This document shows, one piece after another, positions 10,001-18,274 of a stretch of DNA of 64,000 nucleotides. This DNA is from Planctomycetota bacterium. Lineage in GTDB: Bacteria > Planctomycetota > UBA8742 > UBA2392. The position numbers were made by a program, and so were the translations under genes. Every line of letters begins with the position of its first letter. Positions within the stretch are counted from its first letter, which is position 1. The stretch spans positions 1,302,001 through 1,366,000 of the forward strand of contig JACKID010000001.1 in the NCBI GenBank assembly GCA_020638675.1, in the 5' to 3' direction. The notes under the pieces were generated by a model. That model worked only from the letters and a program-made list of their open reading frames with translations, was not told the DNA's origin and ran no database searches.

Positions 10001-11683
10001 ACCGGCTACGCCCCGCCGGGCTCCGGCCCCAACGACGCGCTGATGCGTACGCGCCTGATCGGGCTCAGCCCGCCGTTCCGCGGCACGGACGAGCACAACG
10101 AAGACGCCGAGTTCAAGCGCCAGCACCGCAGCAACATGCCGTACTACGAAGGCACCGTCGACTTCTGGGTGAAGTGGGACCTTCCGCCCCAGGGCGCCAA
10201 CAGCACCGCCTCCGACATGGTGGTCTCGCTTGGCGAGATCGACCCCGCCAGCAACAACTTCTCGGCGCTGTTCGGTGCAACCGCCTACGGGCGATTCAAG
10301 GACAGCATTCCGCTGTCGGATCCGGCCGCGCAAACACGTGACACAAACGCAGATTTCGAAGGCGTGCAGTTCTTCGTGTACAAAGAGCCGGGTGGCGTGC
10401 TGCGCTTTACCCGCATGTACTTCACCGAGGCATTCGGCGCAAACGTGCCGAGCGGAGCCACAACGAGCACGCCACAGAACATCGTGCAGTTCGGCACCGC
10501 CATGCGTCGCATCTATGACCAGGTGGAGCCGCTGGGCGGCTACACCGGCACCAATGACATCTGCAACGACCGCGGCTTTGCCAACGACAACAAGGGTTTC
10601 CTGTACTCGCGAGTGGACTCGTGGATCGACCTGTCGCAGGCAACCTACGTCGGCGGCGCGAGCCTGGGCCAGGTACTGTTGCGCACGCACGACTGGCACC
10701 GCTTTACGCTCAGCTACAACAGCAACACTACGCAGCCGTTCCGCCTGTGGTTCGACGGTCGCCAGGTTCAGCCGGTGCAGTTCTACGACGACCCGGACGG
10801 GACGCTCGGCTACCGAAACGACGGACGCCACGCCCCCTTGACCGACACCGTACTCCCGACCGAGGAGCCGACCGGCTCGCCCGGCTACGACATCTATCGC
10901 ACGACCTGCAAACTGCTTGAGATCAACCCCGAGGATCGCCTGACGGTCGGCTGCATCTTCCGCCGCCAGCTCGACCTCACCAACCCGCAGGTGTATGACG
11001 ACTACTTCGACGGCGACATCGACCAGGGTGACGTGGACAAGCCGCCCCGTCCGGTCTTCAAGTTCGACTCGAACATCGTGGCGGTTGCCAATGCGACGAT
11101 CGACGACTTCCGCATCAGCGCACAGGTCATCCCGGGCAACTCCGACCTGACGCCCGCGGACTTCCAGCCCTACAGCCGCTATGAGCCGCTGGGCGGCAAG
11201 GACGTGTTCTACGAAAACGGCTTCCTGCCGGTGCGCGCGGAGGACAACCAGTTGCACGCGCTTCCCGTGCGCCTCGGCACGCTGAGCTGGACCGAGCTGC
11301 GCCCGGATTGGGACCCGTATCGCGGTCGCGGGCTGACGCTCGCCACCAGCTCCGGCATTGAGATGGAATGGGGTGTCGTGGATGACTACTCCACCATCAA
11401 GCCGGGTGGCTCGAAGGCTGACCTGAGTTCGCTGAAGTACAAGGGAAATTCGGGCTACAATACCGGCACGGGCACCGGCGAGGACGACTACTGGGCCGCC
11501 GGCGGCATGAGCCTTCATGGCGCAGTGCTGCCATCCGGCACCAGGGTCGGCGTGTTCCTCTATCGTGCCCATTTCCGTGTAGGGGAAGACCTTACCGTAA
11601 ACAACGTCACGCCGTATCTGCTCGACGTGACGGTGACCGTGTTGACGCCGTCCAGGAAACTGACATTCGTGATTGAGTACTAG
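7085..11683 (+). CDS. Giant GspK/pseudopilin-like protein with LamG-like C-terminal region
   Basis: 1,532 residues. GTG start with GGAGG about 7 bases upstream. Residues 1-40 look like a pseudopilin leader and helix: basic start, GTMLVVVLGLLVALFVIGTSF, then a long amphipathic helix (LDRQRALDLALDGVEYSIARL). The 200-550 part has GspK-like helix-hairpin-helix phrases (LLNINNFKGDRLRQVLATL near 217; INTATKPVLVCLF near 360). At about 1018-1340 a concanavalin/LamG-type pattern appears: TVDFWVKWDLP, DWHRFTLSYN, RLWFDGRQVQPV, ATIDDFRIS. GspK minor pseudopilins are usually about 300 residues, so this is some five times larger. It could be a surface or periplasmic tip protein of a secretion or pilus machine; the function is inferred only. 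Confidence 0.7.
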   Translation: MSYPIRTSRDSKRGTMLVVVLGLLVALFVIGTSFSFVTLSERRAAANYLDRQRALDLALDGVEYSIARLRAEATVKHYEPIGPGVAGLNDAGNAYDARRYALHPLDATDPAVSWPRAASKTSTGSNGDGNWVDFDGDNNRGGDETNYGQDKNQVSFSKTVTGFHNDGMSINQVRNDNVARAGDKAYGPSGTYEELGDYFRVRAVDAASLLNINNFKGDRLRQVLATLGDAIDAWLNNGKPQGRDNPFPKELLDEFMLMAENAGYIFKSKEQLRPVWNKFQDGERMFDLAMNFITVNSWVDPNYRDYVESNNKVDDSNANPLKLTELEFNREGFSRNDQDGRDGWPEWQPAASEFGKAPININTATKPVLVCLFANLEAKARMLFFQKQDLITQPNQLIKDKFVQDVADQISGTPDLGRQNNKSDVAGTGVQGENNWYPSGEDNRAIFQLVPVGPISTPMGRAAGKTGSSNQGGEDYASNLAEEVIRMRALQPFESWQDFDARFCRGVLLGISDLDRSNVKIPDLVGVARSNTARNAPAVDGSYPTKLLPDPANCTHAANPIKSGDTAMTGSDFRAWYWKSCVDMIRAALCPSNLTSRYNVDYPLHMNVDRMDLTAATSPVCFSSMGVYEIVSQGEILAPEGKGQDTATSSLAADQRLPIARRQVRTVVQIYEVLRHSSQRDFSSPVTAADINKKATTSQGGVPEALCRLFKSDTKSGPFSIDEQTTGTWETNDAAEGQYLTDLDDGKGISYKKPKPGEVTSKDRIKGHNSYASSSSDFGYVFMNPHDLAPFRDMQEQQYPLAFHSRFNESLHARTKSIQFPNVKVEGVNSDSVGLDGDWGHLPWEEGAAFGDFVSSASPRSIEKATATGGQAAGSNEFAASDDGDEATKYSSLRPDGVFLGGGSLRPASQKSLKGSYGVRGLNRLPRLKLLRYPCGSGGNAINAKANPFGPIREIGDIGDSEKDDGVDDLKQTGYAPPGSGPNDALMRTRLIGLSPPFRGTDEHNEDAEFKRQHRSNMPYYEGTVDFWVKWDLPPQGANSTASDMVVSLGEIDPASNNFSALFGATAYGRFKDSIPLSDPAAQTRDTNADFEGVQFFVYKEPGGVLRFTRMYFTEAFGANVPSGATTSTPQNIVQFGTAMRRIYDQVEPLGGYTGTNDICNDRGFANDNKGFLYSRVDSWIDLSQATYVGGASLGQVLLRTHDWHRFTLSYNSNTTQPFRLWFDGRQVQPVQFYDDPDGTLGYRNDGRHAPLTDTVLPTEEPTGSPGYDIYRTTCKLLEINPEDRLTVGCIFRRQLDLTNPQVYDDYFDGDIDQGDVDKPPRPVFKFDSNIVAVANATIDDFRISAQVIPGNSDLTPADFQPYSRYEPLGGKDVFYENGFLPVRAEDNQLHALPVRLGTLSWTELRPDWDPYRGRGLTLATSSGIEMEWGVVDDYSTIKPGGSKADLSSLKYKGNSGYNTGTGTGEDDYWAAGGMSLHGAVLPSGTRVGVFLYRAHFRVGEDLTVNNVTPYLLDVTVTVLTPSRKLTFVIEY

Positions 11684-11705
11684 GCGGCTTGAAAAACTAT
11701 GCTCC

Positions 11706-11731
11706 GTGCGGTGGGGAAAGCCCCACCGCAC
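11706..11731 (+). terminator. Perfect 11-bp hairpin after the giant gene
   Basis: GTGCGGTGGGG-AAAG-CCCCACCGCAC, 22 bases after the stop. There is no T-run after it, so partial termination or mRNA-end protection is as likely as full termination. Confidence 0.55.
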
Positions 11732-11782
11732 GTTCGGCGTAACTGAGGCAGGCACAAAGGTTGGGGCCCGGAGGACAGACAG

Positions 11783-13702
11783 ATGCTCATTCGATACACC
11801 ACGGCCGCGCTTATGCTGGCGTTGCTGACCGGCGCACTCGCGGCGCAGGAAGATTACACCGGCTACCCGGAATCCCGGGTCAGGCAGGTTCGGCCGGAAT
11901 CGCAGCCGCCTGACGAGCTCTACGACCAGAACCGCGTCATCATTCGCAAGACAAACGTAATTCTGACCGGACAGGGCATGCAGATCAGCGGCGAGGTCGT
12001 CACGGACTTCGACGCGGACAGCGTCCCGCCCGGGGAAGACCTGCCCAAGGGCCAGCTTCTCGGTCTGAAGGTGAATGTCGAGTTGTACTACTACGACACG
12101 GTTCTCGAGCGCGATGCCTCGGGCAAGGTCAAGGACCCGAAGATCGACCCGAAGAATCAGGGCCAGCTGGTTGAGGGCCAGATGGCCACGGTCAACGTGG
12201 ACGATTACTTCGGCAAGTACGGACTGGCGCGCTTTACCCTGCCGGTGCTGACCAAGCCGCTGGCGCCGGGCATCTATCGCCTGGTGGCGCACGTCCGGTT
12301 CAAGACCCAGGAAAACAAGCTGCTGTCTGCCATCAAGTGGTGTGGCGACCTGTACGGTTCCCGCGGTGAGGCGGACCCGGACACGATGGAAATGATCTGG
12401 CACAACGTCATGAATGATCCCGCCCTGCACGATGAGGTCTACCGTTTCCTCGTCGACACCAAGGGTGAGTTGCGGGACGAGACGCTGCTCTGGATCGGTG
12501 AAATCTGCAAGGAAGGCAACCTTGAGCTTGTGTCGCCCGCACAGGGCACCTCGCGCAAGCCCGCCAACTACCTGATCTGGAGCTACCACCTGGTAGTCGT
12601 GGACCAGGTGCTCGCGTTCCAGAACCAGCTCGACAACGTGGATGAGGTCATCGACAAGGAACTCGCCGACAAGCTGAAGGTCACGCCAAAGAGTGGCGCG
12701 ACGGATGAAGAGATCAAGAAACTCAACGACCTGAAGGAAAAGTGGAAGAAGGACGCTGAGGAAGACAAGAAGCGCATCAAGCGCGACAACGCCGACCTGA
12801 TCACCAAGTACGGCGGGCGCACAACCAAGGAAGAGGCCAAGCTGTACACCAGTGCCGTTGCGGCGCGCGCCGAAATCATGGAGCAGATCGCCCAGCTTCA
12901 CGAATACCTGACCCTGAAGTACTGGATCCTGACCGACGGCTACCTGCCCTACTCGGGCTTCCACCGCATCAATCACCCGGCATGGCAGGCCTGGGACGCC
13001 ATCGACAAGAAAGACAACAAGAAGGCGGCAGTGGATCGCGTGACGAAGCTCAGGGACGCGCAAGAAGCGGCAGGCGGTCTCGCCGCGAAGTGGGAGACTC
13101 GCAAGACACAGTGGCAGTACTGCCCACCCGAAATGGTCACGGCCGCGTTTGACTACCTGCGCACCAAGGAAGAGAAGACCGACTTCGATCCGGAGAACTT
13201 CACCGAAAAGGACGGCGACGTGTTCGTCCTCAAGGTCGACAAGTGGGTGGAGTACCGCAACGACTTCATTGCCAAGCTCATCGAAGAGACGGACAAGATG
13301 TTCGCCGAGCTGGATACCAAGACCATCTACTGCGTCCAGGTCTGGCCGCAGGCGTTGGCGCAGGCCCGCTCCGCGCGCGATGACGTGATTACCCTGTCGT
13401 ACTCCTGGGAGTACTACATTCGCACGGAGCAAATGAAGGAAGACAAAGAGACCATCAAGGAAGGCTGGAGGCGCGAAGGCGATGCCAGGCCGAACCTGCA
13501 CCTCGACAACTACTTCTCGCGGGCAACCAATGCTCCGGGGACGATCAAGAACCGCTTCGACGGCAGCATCAACCTTGTGCAGAGTGCCGCCAACATCAAG
13601 CAGTTTACCGTAATCTACACTCGGGCAGTTCAGGCGAAGGTTGACGTCAAGGCCCTGCCGGGCCGGCGTCCGCCCAGTGCGCCGCCTGCACGCGGCAAGT
13701 AA
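11783..13702 (+). CDS. Secreted protein of unknown family, upstream member of a tandem pair
   Basis: 639 residues with a clear signal peptide (MLIRYTTAALMLALLTGALA-AQ). I do not recognise the family. It starts its mature part with RVRQVRPESQPPDELYDQNR, a phrase shared almost exactly with the next gene. The first third appears beta-rich (LLGLKVNVELYYYDTVL; GLARFTLPVLTKPLAPGIYRL); the second half is helical and charged, with strings such as DNVDEVIDKELADKLK and RDNADLITKYGGRTTKEE. The two products align along their full length, so this is a tandem duplication. It is probably exported with the giant protein upstream. No catalytic motif was found. Confidence 0.7.
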   Translation: MLIRYTTAALMLALLTGALAAQEDYTGYPESRVRQVRPESQPPDELYDQNRVIIRKTNVILTGQGMQISGEVVTDFDADSVPPGEDLPKGQLLGLKVNVELYYYDTVLERDASGKVKDPKIDPKNQGQLVEGQMATVNVDDYFGKYGLARFTLPVLTKPLAPGIYRLVAHVRFKTQENKLLSAIKWCGDLYGSRGEADPDTMEMIWHNVMNDPALHDEVYRFLVDTKGELRDETLLWIGEICKEGNLELVSPAQGTSRKPANYLIWSYHLVVVDQVLAFQNQLDNVDEVIDKELADKLKVTPKSGATDEEIKKLNDLKEKWKKDAEEDKKRIKRDNADLITKYGGRTTKEEAKLYTSAVAARAEIMEQIAQLHEYLTLKYWILTDGYLPYSGFHRINHPAWQAWDAIDKKDNKKAAVDRVTKLRDAQEAAGGLAAKWETRKTQWQYCPPEMVTAAFDYLRTKEEKTDFDPENFTEKDGDVFVLKVDKWVEYRNDFIAKLIEETDKMFAELDTKTIYCVQVWPQALAQARSARDDVITLSYSWEYYIRTEQMKEDKETIKEGWRREGDARPNLHLDNYFSRATNAPGTIKNRFDGSINLVQSAANIKQFTVIYTRAVQAKVDVKALPGRRPPSAPPARGK

Positions 13703-13709
13703 CTAGAGC

Positions 13710-13731
13710 GGGGCCGGCGCAAGCCGGCCCC
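13710..13731 (+). terminator. 9-bp GC hairpin between the paralogues
   Basis: GGGGCCGGC-GCAA-GCCGGCCCC, 8 bases beyond the stop. There is no T-run. It resembles the hairpins in the neighbouring gaps (GC stem, small A-rich loop). Confidence 0.55.
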
Positions 13732-13763
13732 ACAACTTCAACCCGGGGCCGGGGAGCACCACG

Positions 13764-15839
13764 ATGCGACGTCGCTCGCGCATCGGCCCCGCCGCGTTCG
13801 CCGCGGGGCTGCTGATTGCCCTGATCATTGCACTCTGGACCGTTCACATCGGGCTGTGGTCGCCGGACGTCGAGCCGACCAAGGCCGATCGCGAAACGCC
13901 GGAGCCGGTCTACAAACCGGACCCGCTGCCTTCACAACAAGAACCCCCGGTCGACGTGCCCAAGCCGGTGCCGGAGCAAGTGCCGTTGCCGACGGAGCGC
14001 CTGCCTTCGCCGCCGCCCAGCGAAGCCTGGGGTGGCTTTCCGGAATGGCGCGTGAGGCAGGTCAGGCCTGAGTCCCAGCCGCCCGACGAACTCTATGAAC
14101 AAAACCGCGTAATCATCCGCAAAGCAAACGTCATGAGGACGATGCGCGGCCTGCAGATCACCGGGGAGGTACTGACGGACTTCGAGCTGGATGCCGCACC
14201 CTTCGGCTTCAAGCTGCCTCCGGGCCAGTTGATGGGGCTCAAGCTGCACGTCGAGTTGTACTACTACGAGACGGTGCTCGACCACGACCCCCAGTCGGAT
14301 GCGCCGCGCGAGCCAAGGGTCGATCCCAGGCAGATCGGCCGACTGGTCGAAGGCCAGATGGCGGAGGCCACGGTCACCACGCAGTTCGGGCGCTTCGGAC
14401 TGGCGCGCTTTGCCCTGCCCGAGCTCGACAAGCCGCTCGCACCGGGCCTGTACCGGCTGATCGCGCGCCTGAACTTCAAGACGCAGAAGCATGACCTGTG
14501 GCAGGCCATCGAATGGTGCAGTGATCTGTACGGCGCCCGCGTCGACTTCGACGAGGTGACGCTTCAGCCTACGTGGCGCAGTGTGATGGACGACCCATTC
14601 CTGCACGAAGAGGTGTTCCGCTACCTGGTCGAGACCAAGGGCGAACTATCTGACGAAGCGCGCATCTGGGTGGGGGACATACGCAACGGTGAACACATAG
14701 AGCTGGTGCCTCCCGAGTCAGCCACCTCGACGACACCGGCGAACTTCGTTGTCTGGGCGTATCACCATGTCGTCGTTGAGCAGGTGAGGGCCCTTGAGAA
14801 CCAGCTCGATAACGTCGATGCCGTGATCGACGCTGAGCTCGAGAAGAAGCTGAGGGCTCAGCCGCCTGCAAACGCCAATGCCGCGGCCGTCCAGAAGCTG
14901 GAAGATTTGAAACGCAAGTGGATTCGCCAGGCCGACGAAGACAAGCAACGCATCCGGCGCGACAACGGCGACCTCATCACAAAGTACGGCGGCAGGATCA
15001 CACCCGACGAGCGGGAGATGCTCGAGGCGGCAGAGGCGGCGCAGAAAGCCGTGCTGCGGCAGATCAGCGGTTTTCAGGATCGGCTGGCCCTGCGCTACTG
15101 GAGCATGGTGGACGGCTGCCTCACTTACACCGGCTTCCACAGAATCAACCATCCGGCATGGCTCGCCTGGGATGCGATCGACAAGCGGGACAACGGGGCC
15201 GCTGCCATCCAGCGCATCGACAAACTTCGCGCTGTGCAGAACACTCCGGGCGGGTTGGCCGCCAAGTGGGAGGCCCGCCGGGAACAGTGGAAGTACTGCC
15301 CGCCAGACCTGACCGAAGCGGCGTTCGAGTATCTAAGGACGAAGGAAGAAACGGACGAGTTCGACCCGGTGCACTTCACGGAGAAGTCCGGAGGGCGCAT
15401 CCTGTTTCTCCCGCACAAGTGGCGGGACATGCGCTACGAGTTCATCGAGACCTTCGCGCCCGACAGTGAAAAGCGGCTGGCCTTGCTCGATACATCCAGG
15501 ACTTATGCCGTGCTGGTCTGGAAAGACGCATGGCAGAACTGTCAGGCGGCACGCGACGATGTTCTGAGGGTTTCGTTCTCATGGGAGCACTACATCCGCA
15601 CCGAGCAGATGGCTGAGACCAGGGACGTAGTGCTGCAGGACTGGGAGCTTCAGAACTACCTGCGACCGGAGTTGAAGTTGTCCGACTACTACACGGGCGC
15701 GACCAACGCACCGGGCACGCTCAGGAACCGGTTCGATAGTGAAGTCGCGGCGGTTCGCGAGTTCATCAACGTTCGCGAGTTCATGACTCGCTATGCGCGA
15801 GCCATACAGGAAGGCACGACACCGCCCGGCCAACGCTGA
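13764..15839 (+). CDS. Membrane-anchored paralogue of the preceding protein
   Basis: 691 residues. Instead of a cleaved signal it has a basic start and one transmembrane helix (AAFAAGLLIALIIALWTVHI, about 11-30), then a Pro-rich spacer of about 50 residues (PEPVYKPDPLPSQQEPPVDV and on). From about residue 95 it is collinear with the preceding gene product, beginning RVRQVRPESQPPDELYEQNR. Shared blocks include LKLHVELYYYETVLDHD, LARFALPELDKPLAPGLYRL, RRDNGDLITKYGGR and GFHRINHPAWLAWDAIDKRDN. One copy is thus soluble and the other tethered, as expected if they pair or sense the same ligand. The family is unknown to me. The stop lies just before the kinase gene. Confidence 0.7.
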   Translation: MRRRSRIGPAAFAAGLLIALIIALWTVHIGLWSPDVEPTKADRETPEPVYKPDPLPSQQEPPVDVPKPVPEQVPLPTERLPSPPPSEAWGGFPEWRVRQVRPESQPPDELYEQNRVIIRKANVMRTMRGLQITGEVLTDFELDAAPFGFKLPPGQLMGLKLHVELYYYETVLDHDPQSDAPREPRVDPRQIGRLVEGQMAEATVTTQFGRFGLARFALPELDKPLAPGLYRLIARLNFKTQKHDLWQAIEWCSDLYGARVDFDEVTLQPTWRSVMDDPFLHEEVFRYLVETKGELSDEARIWVGDIRNGEHIELVPPESATSTTPANFVVWAYHHVVVEQVRALENQLDNVDAVIDAELEKKLRAQPPANANAAAVQKLEDLKRKWIRQADEDKQRIRRDNGDLITKYGGRITPDEREMLEAAEAAQKAVLRQISGFQDRLALRYWSMVDGCLTYTGFHRINHPAWLAWDAIDKRDNGAAAIQRIDKLRAVQNTPGGLAAKWEARREQWKYCPPDLTEAAFEYLRTKEETDEFDPVHFTEKSGGRILFLPHKWRDMRYEFIETFAPDSEKRLALLDTSRTYAVLVWKDAWQNCQAARDDVLRVSFSWEHYIRTEQMAETRDVVLQDWELQNYLRPELKLSDYYTGATNAPGTLRNRFDSEVAAVREFINVREFMTRYARAIQEGTTPPGQR

Positions 15840-15857
15840 GCGGGTGGAGCGCCGCAC

Positions 15858-15884
15858 GGGGGCCCGCTATACTGGTGGGCCCCC
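15858..15884 (+). terminator. Inverted repeat directly upstream of the kinase ribosome binding site
   Basis: GGGGGCCC and GGGCCCCC separated by 11 bases that include TATACT. The right arm ends just before GGAGAG, the kinase ribosome binding site. It could end transcription from the upstream genes, or mask translation of the kinase if read through. Confidence 0.45.
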
Positions 15885-15895
15885 GGAGAGAATCT

Positions 15896-17455
15896 GTGCC
15901 GGTCCTCAATCCAGAAGAGATTCTGCGCTACCTGAATGCCAAGGGCTTTCTGTCCTCGGCCGAGGTTGAGCTCGTCAACTCGCGCTGGACCGTCGAGAAA
16001 GACGGCCCGCTGCTGCAGTACCTCGGGCGTGAGAAGCTGATTCCCTCCGAAGTCGTCGAAGACCTGATTACGCTGATCGGCAACAGCCAGCTTGAGGGCC
16101 TGGAGCCCCAGCTGCCCGGACTGATCCTGCTGAACATGATCGGGCGTGGCGGGCGCGGCAGTGTGTACCGCGCCTGGCAGCCCAGCCTGCGCCGCGTGGT
16201 TGCCGTCAAGATTCTCAGCAAGGCGCTAAGCTCAAACCGTGAGTACATCCAGCGCTTCCTGCGTGAAGCCCGCGTCGCCAGCAAGGTCCAGCACCGCAAC
16301 ATCGTGCGAGCGTACGACATCAACAAGAAGGGCCCCAACGTCTACATGGTGATGGAGTACGTCTCGGGCTGCAGCCTGGGGCAAGTGCTGCGGGCCAAGC
16401 CGAAGATCGAGATGGCCCATGCCGTCGAAATCGGGCGCCTGATTGCCGACGCGGTGGCGTACATCGGCAAGGTCGGGCTGGTGCACCGCGACATCAAGCC
16501 CGACAACATCATGATCGACCGCAAGGGACGGGTGAAGCTGTGCGACCTTGGGCTCGCCCGCCCGGCCGGCGCGACGAACCTGACGTCGCCCATGGTCGCG
16601 CAGGGCACGCCCGCCTACATGGCGCCGGAGGCGGCCGTCAGCCCCGAGATCGACACGCAGGCCGACGTCTATTCGCTGGGTGTGACCCTTTACCGCGCGC
16701 TGCTTGGCAAGGTCCCGTTCGAGAATTCGGACCCGGTTGAGGTTCTGCGCATGCACGTAGAAGTCGAGCCACGCGGGCTCGATGCCGGCGAGCTGCCCGG
16801 CGCACTGCAGGACCTGATCCGCAAGATGCTGGCCAAGAGGCCCGCCGATCGCCCGCCCGCGAAGGACCTGCCGCGAGAGTTGGCGGCCTTGCAGAAAACG
16901 ATCCCGGGCATGGAGAAGCATCAGCTATGGGAGCTGGTGCCCGGCGGCGAGCCCACGGCGTGGACCGGCTCGGAAGACTCAAGCCTCAGCCTGGAGCCGA
17001 CGGCGGAAACGCCTCGCGAGCCGGAAGACGGACAGGCGCCCGCGAAATACAAGCCGTGGGAAGACCCTGCGCTGGCGCCGCGGCCTGTGCAGAAGAAGCG
17101 CGGCATGACCGGGATGGGCATCGGTACGCTCGGCTTCGCGCTGTTCGTCTGCATTCTCTACATCCTGTTCGTCAGCCTGAGTGATCCGCCCGAGCCACCG
17201 GAGAACTCGAGAGTGCCGGAGCTGGAGGCGGAAGTGGAGCGGCTCGAAAGCGAACTCGGCACATCCGAGCTTGAGCGCAAGCGCATGACGGCGATGATGC
17301 AGGAGGCCGCGGCGCGCCTGAAGCTTGAGAATGCCGAAGATCTCGCCCGCAAGGAGCTTGAGCCGAAGCGCGACACGACCTCGGGTGTGATCGACGAGAT
17401 CGCCCGTATGCGCGAAAGCGCGCGCTCAGGCACGATTCCCGGCGCGGGTGACTAG
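15896..17455 (+). CDS. Transmembrane Ser/Thr protein kinase (Hanks type)
   Basis: 519 residues from GTG at 15896, preferred over GTG at 15875 because GGAGAG lies 5 bases upstream and 15875 falls within a hairpin. An N-terminal helical segment of about 70 residues precedes the kinase domain: Gly loop GRGGRGSVYRAW (about 83-94), VAVKIL with Lys 105, catalytic HRDIKPDN (about 197), DLG in place of DFG (about 217) and GTPAYMAPE (about 238). All core catalytic residues are present. After an acidic linker there is one membrane helix (IGTLGFALFVCILYILFVSL, about 407-427) and a C-terminal coiled coil that would lie outside the cytoplasm. It may report on the proteins encoded just upstream. The last 4 bases overlap kdsB. 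Confidence 0.93.
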   Translation: MPVLNPEEILRYLNAKGFLSSAEVELVNSRWTVEKDGPLLQYLGREKLIPSEVVEDLITLIGNSQLEGLEPQLPGLILLNMIGRGGRGSVYRAWQPSLRRVVAVKILSKALSSNREYIQRFLREARVASKVQHRNIVRAYDINKKGPNVYMVMEYVSGCSLGQVLRAKPKIEMAHAVEIGRLIADAVAYIGKVGLVHRDIKPDNIMIDRKGRVKLCDLGLARPAGATNLTSPMVAQGTPAYMAPEAAVSPEIDTQADVYSLGVTLYRALLGKVPFENSDPVEVLRMHVEVEPRGLDAGELPGALQDLIRKMLAKRPADRPPAKDLPRELAALQKTIPGMEKHQLWELVPGGEPTAWTGSEDSSLSLEPTAETPREPEDGQAPAKYKPWEDPALAPRPVQKKRGMTGMGIGTLGFALFVCILYILFVSLSDPPEPPENSRVPELEAEVERLESELGTSELERKRMTAMMQEAAARLKLENAEDLARKELEPKRDTTSGVIDEIARMRESARSGTIPGAGD

Positions 17456-18216
17456 CCCCGGGGTCTGTTTCGCGCGACGAATGCCTCGTAGTCGGCGGGT
17501 GTGTTTACCTCATAGCCCTTGTAGCGGCTGACGAAGACGGCTATGCGTTTGCCGTTCTCAAGCGCCCGCAGTTGCTCCAGCGCTTCGGCCTGCTCCAGCG
17601 GCGTCTGCGCCATCTTCGCGTACTCCTGCAGAAAGGGCGCGCGATAGGCGTACAGCCCCACGTGCTTCAGATAGCGGGGCTTGCCGTCGTCGCGATCCTC
17701 GTGCGGAGGCACTTCCGGCGTATCCCGGTAGTGGGGGATCGCATTGCGGCTGAAATAGAGCGCAAAGCCATCCTTGTCCGTCACGACCTTCACGAACCCG
17801 GGCTCGGACAGCGGCACCTCGGCGGGCCAAGGCACGGCAATCGTGCCCATGTCGGCCGTTGGATTGGCCTTCATGCCCTCGACCAGCGCGTAGAGCGGCT
17901 CTGGTGACATCTCGGGCTCGTCGCCCTGCACGTTGACGATGATTTCGGCGTCCGGGAATTGCAGCGCGGCCTCGGCCACGCGGTCCGTGCCGCTGGCGCA
18001 CGCCGGCGATGTCATCACGGCTTCGCCGCCGAACGCTTTCACGGCTTTCATCACTTCTTCGGCATCAGTTGCGACCACGATCCGGTCGATAGCATCGCAG
18101 GCCTTGGCCCCCTCCCAGACATGCTGGATGAGGGGCTTGCCTGTTTGGTCCAGCAGGACCTTGCGGGGAAGTCGTGTCGAGGCCAGTCGGGCCGGTATGA
18201 CGGCGAGTACGCGCAT
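17452..18216 (-). CDS. kdsB: KdsB, CMP-KDO synthetase
   Basis: 254 residues, standard length. 3-deoxy-manno-octulosonate cytidylyltransferase activates KDO with CTP for lipid A/LPS core assembly. The N-terminal nucleotide-binding signature is complete (VIPARLASTRLPRKVL), followed by the IVVATDAEEV block, the TSPACASGTDRVAEA block and NVQGDEPEMSPE, plus HVGLYAYRAPFL. Its presence implies an outer membrane with KDO-type LPS. It converges on the kinase gene with a 4-base overlap and has no same-strand partner nearby. Confidence 0.95.
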   Translation of the reverse strand: MRVLAVIPARLASTRLPRKVLLDQTGKPLIQHVWEGAKACDAIDRIVVATDAEEVMKAVKAFGGEAVMTSPACASGTDRVAEAALQFPDAEIIVNVQGDEPEMSPEPLYALVEGMKANPTADMGTIAVPWPAEVPLSEPGFVKVVTDKDGFALYFSRNAIPHYRDTPEVPPHEDRDDGKPRYLKHVGLYAYRAPFLQEYAKMAQTPLEQAEALEQLRALENGKRIAVFVSRYKGYEVNTPADYEAFVARNRPRG

Positions 18217-18274
18217 GCCGGAAATCTAGGCCCCCGTGACACTGGGGGCAAGGCCTTTGACGAGGTGTCGAGAG

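Noticed and set aside
9758..13501. A 1,247-codon open frame on the reverse strand
   Set aside because: It crosses two forward genes and the gap between them, has no domain and only the composition of an antisense frame.
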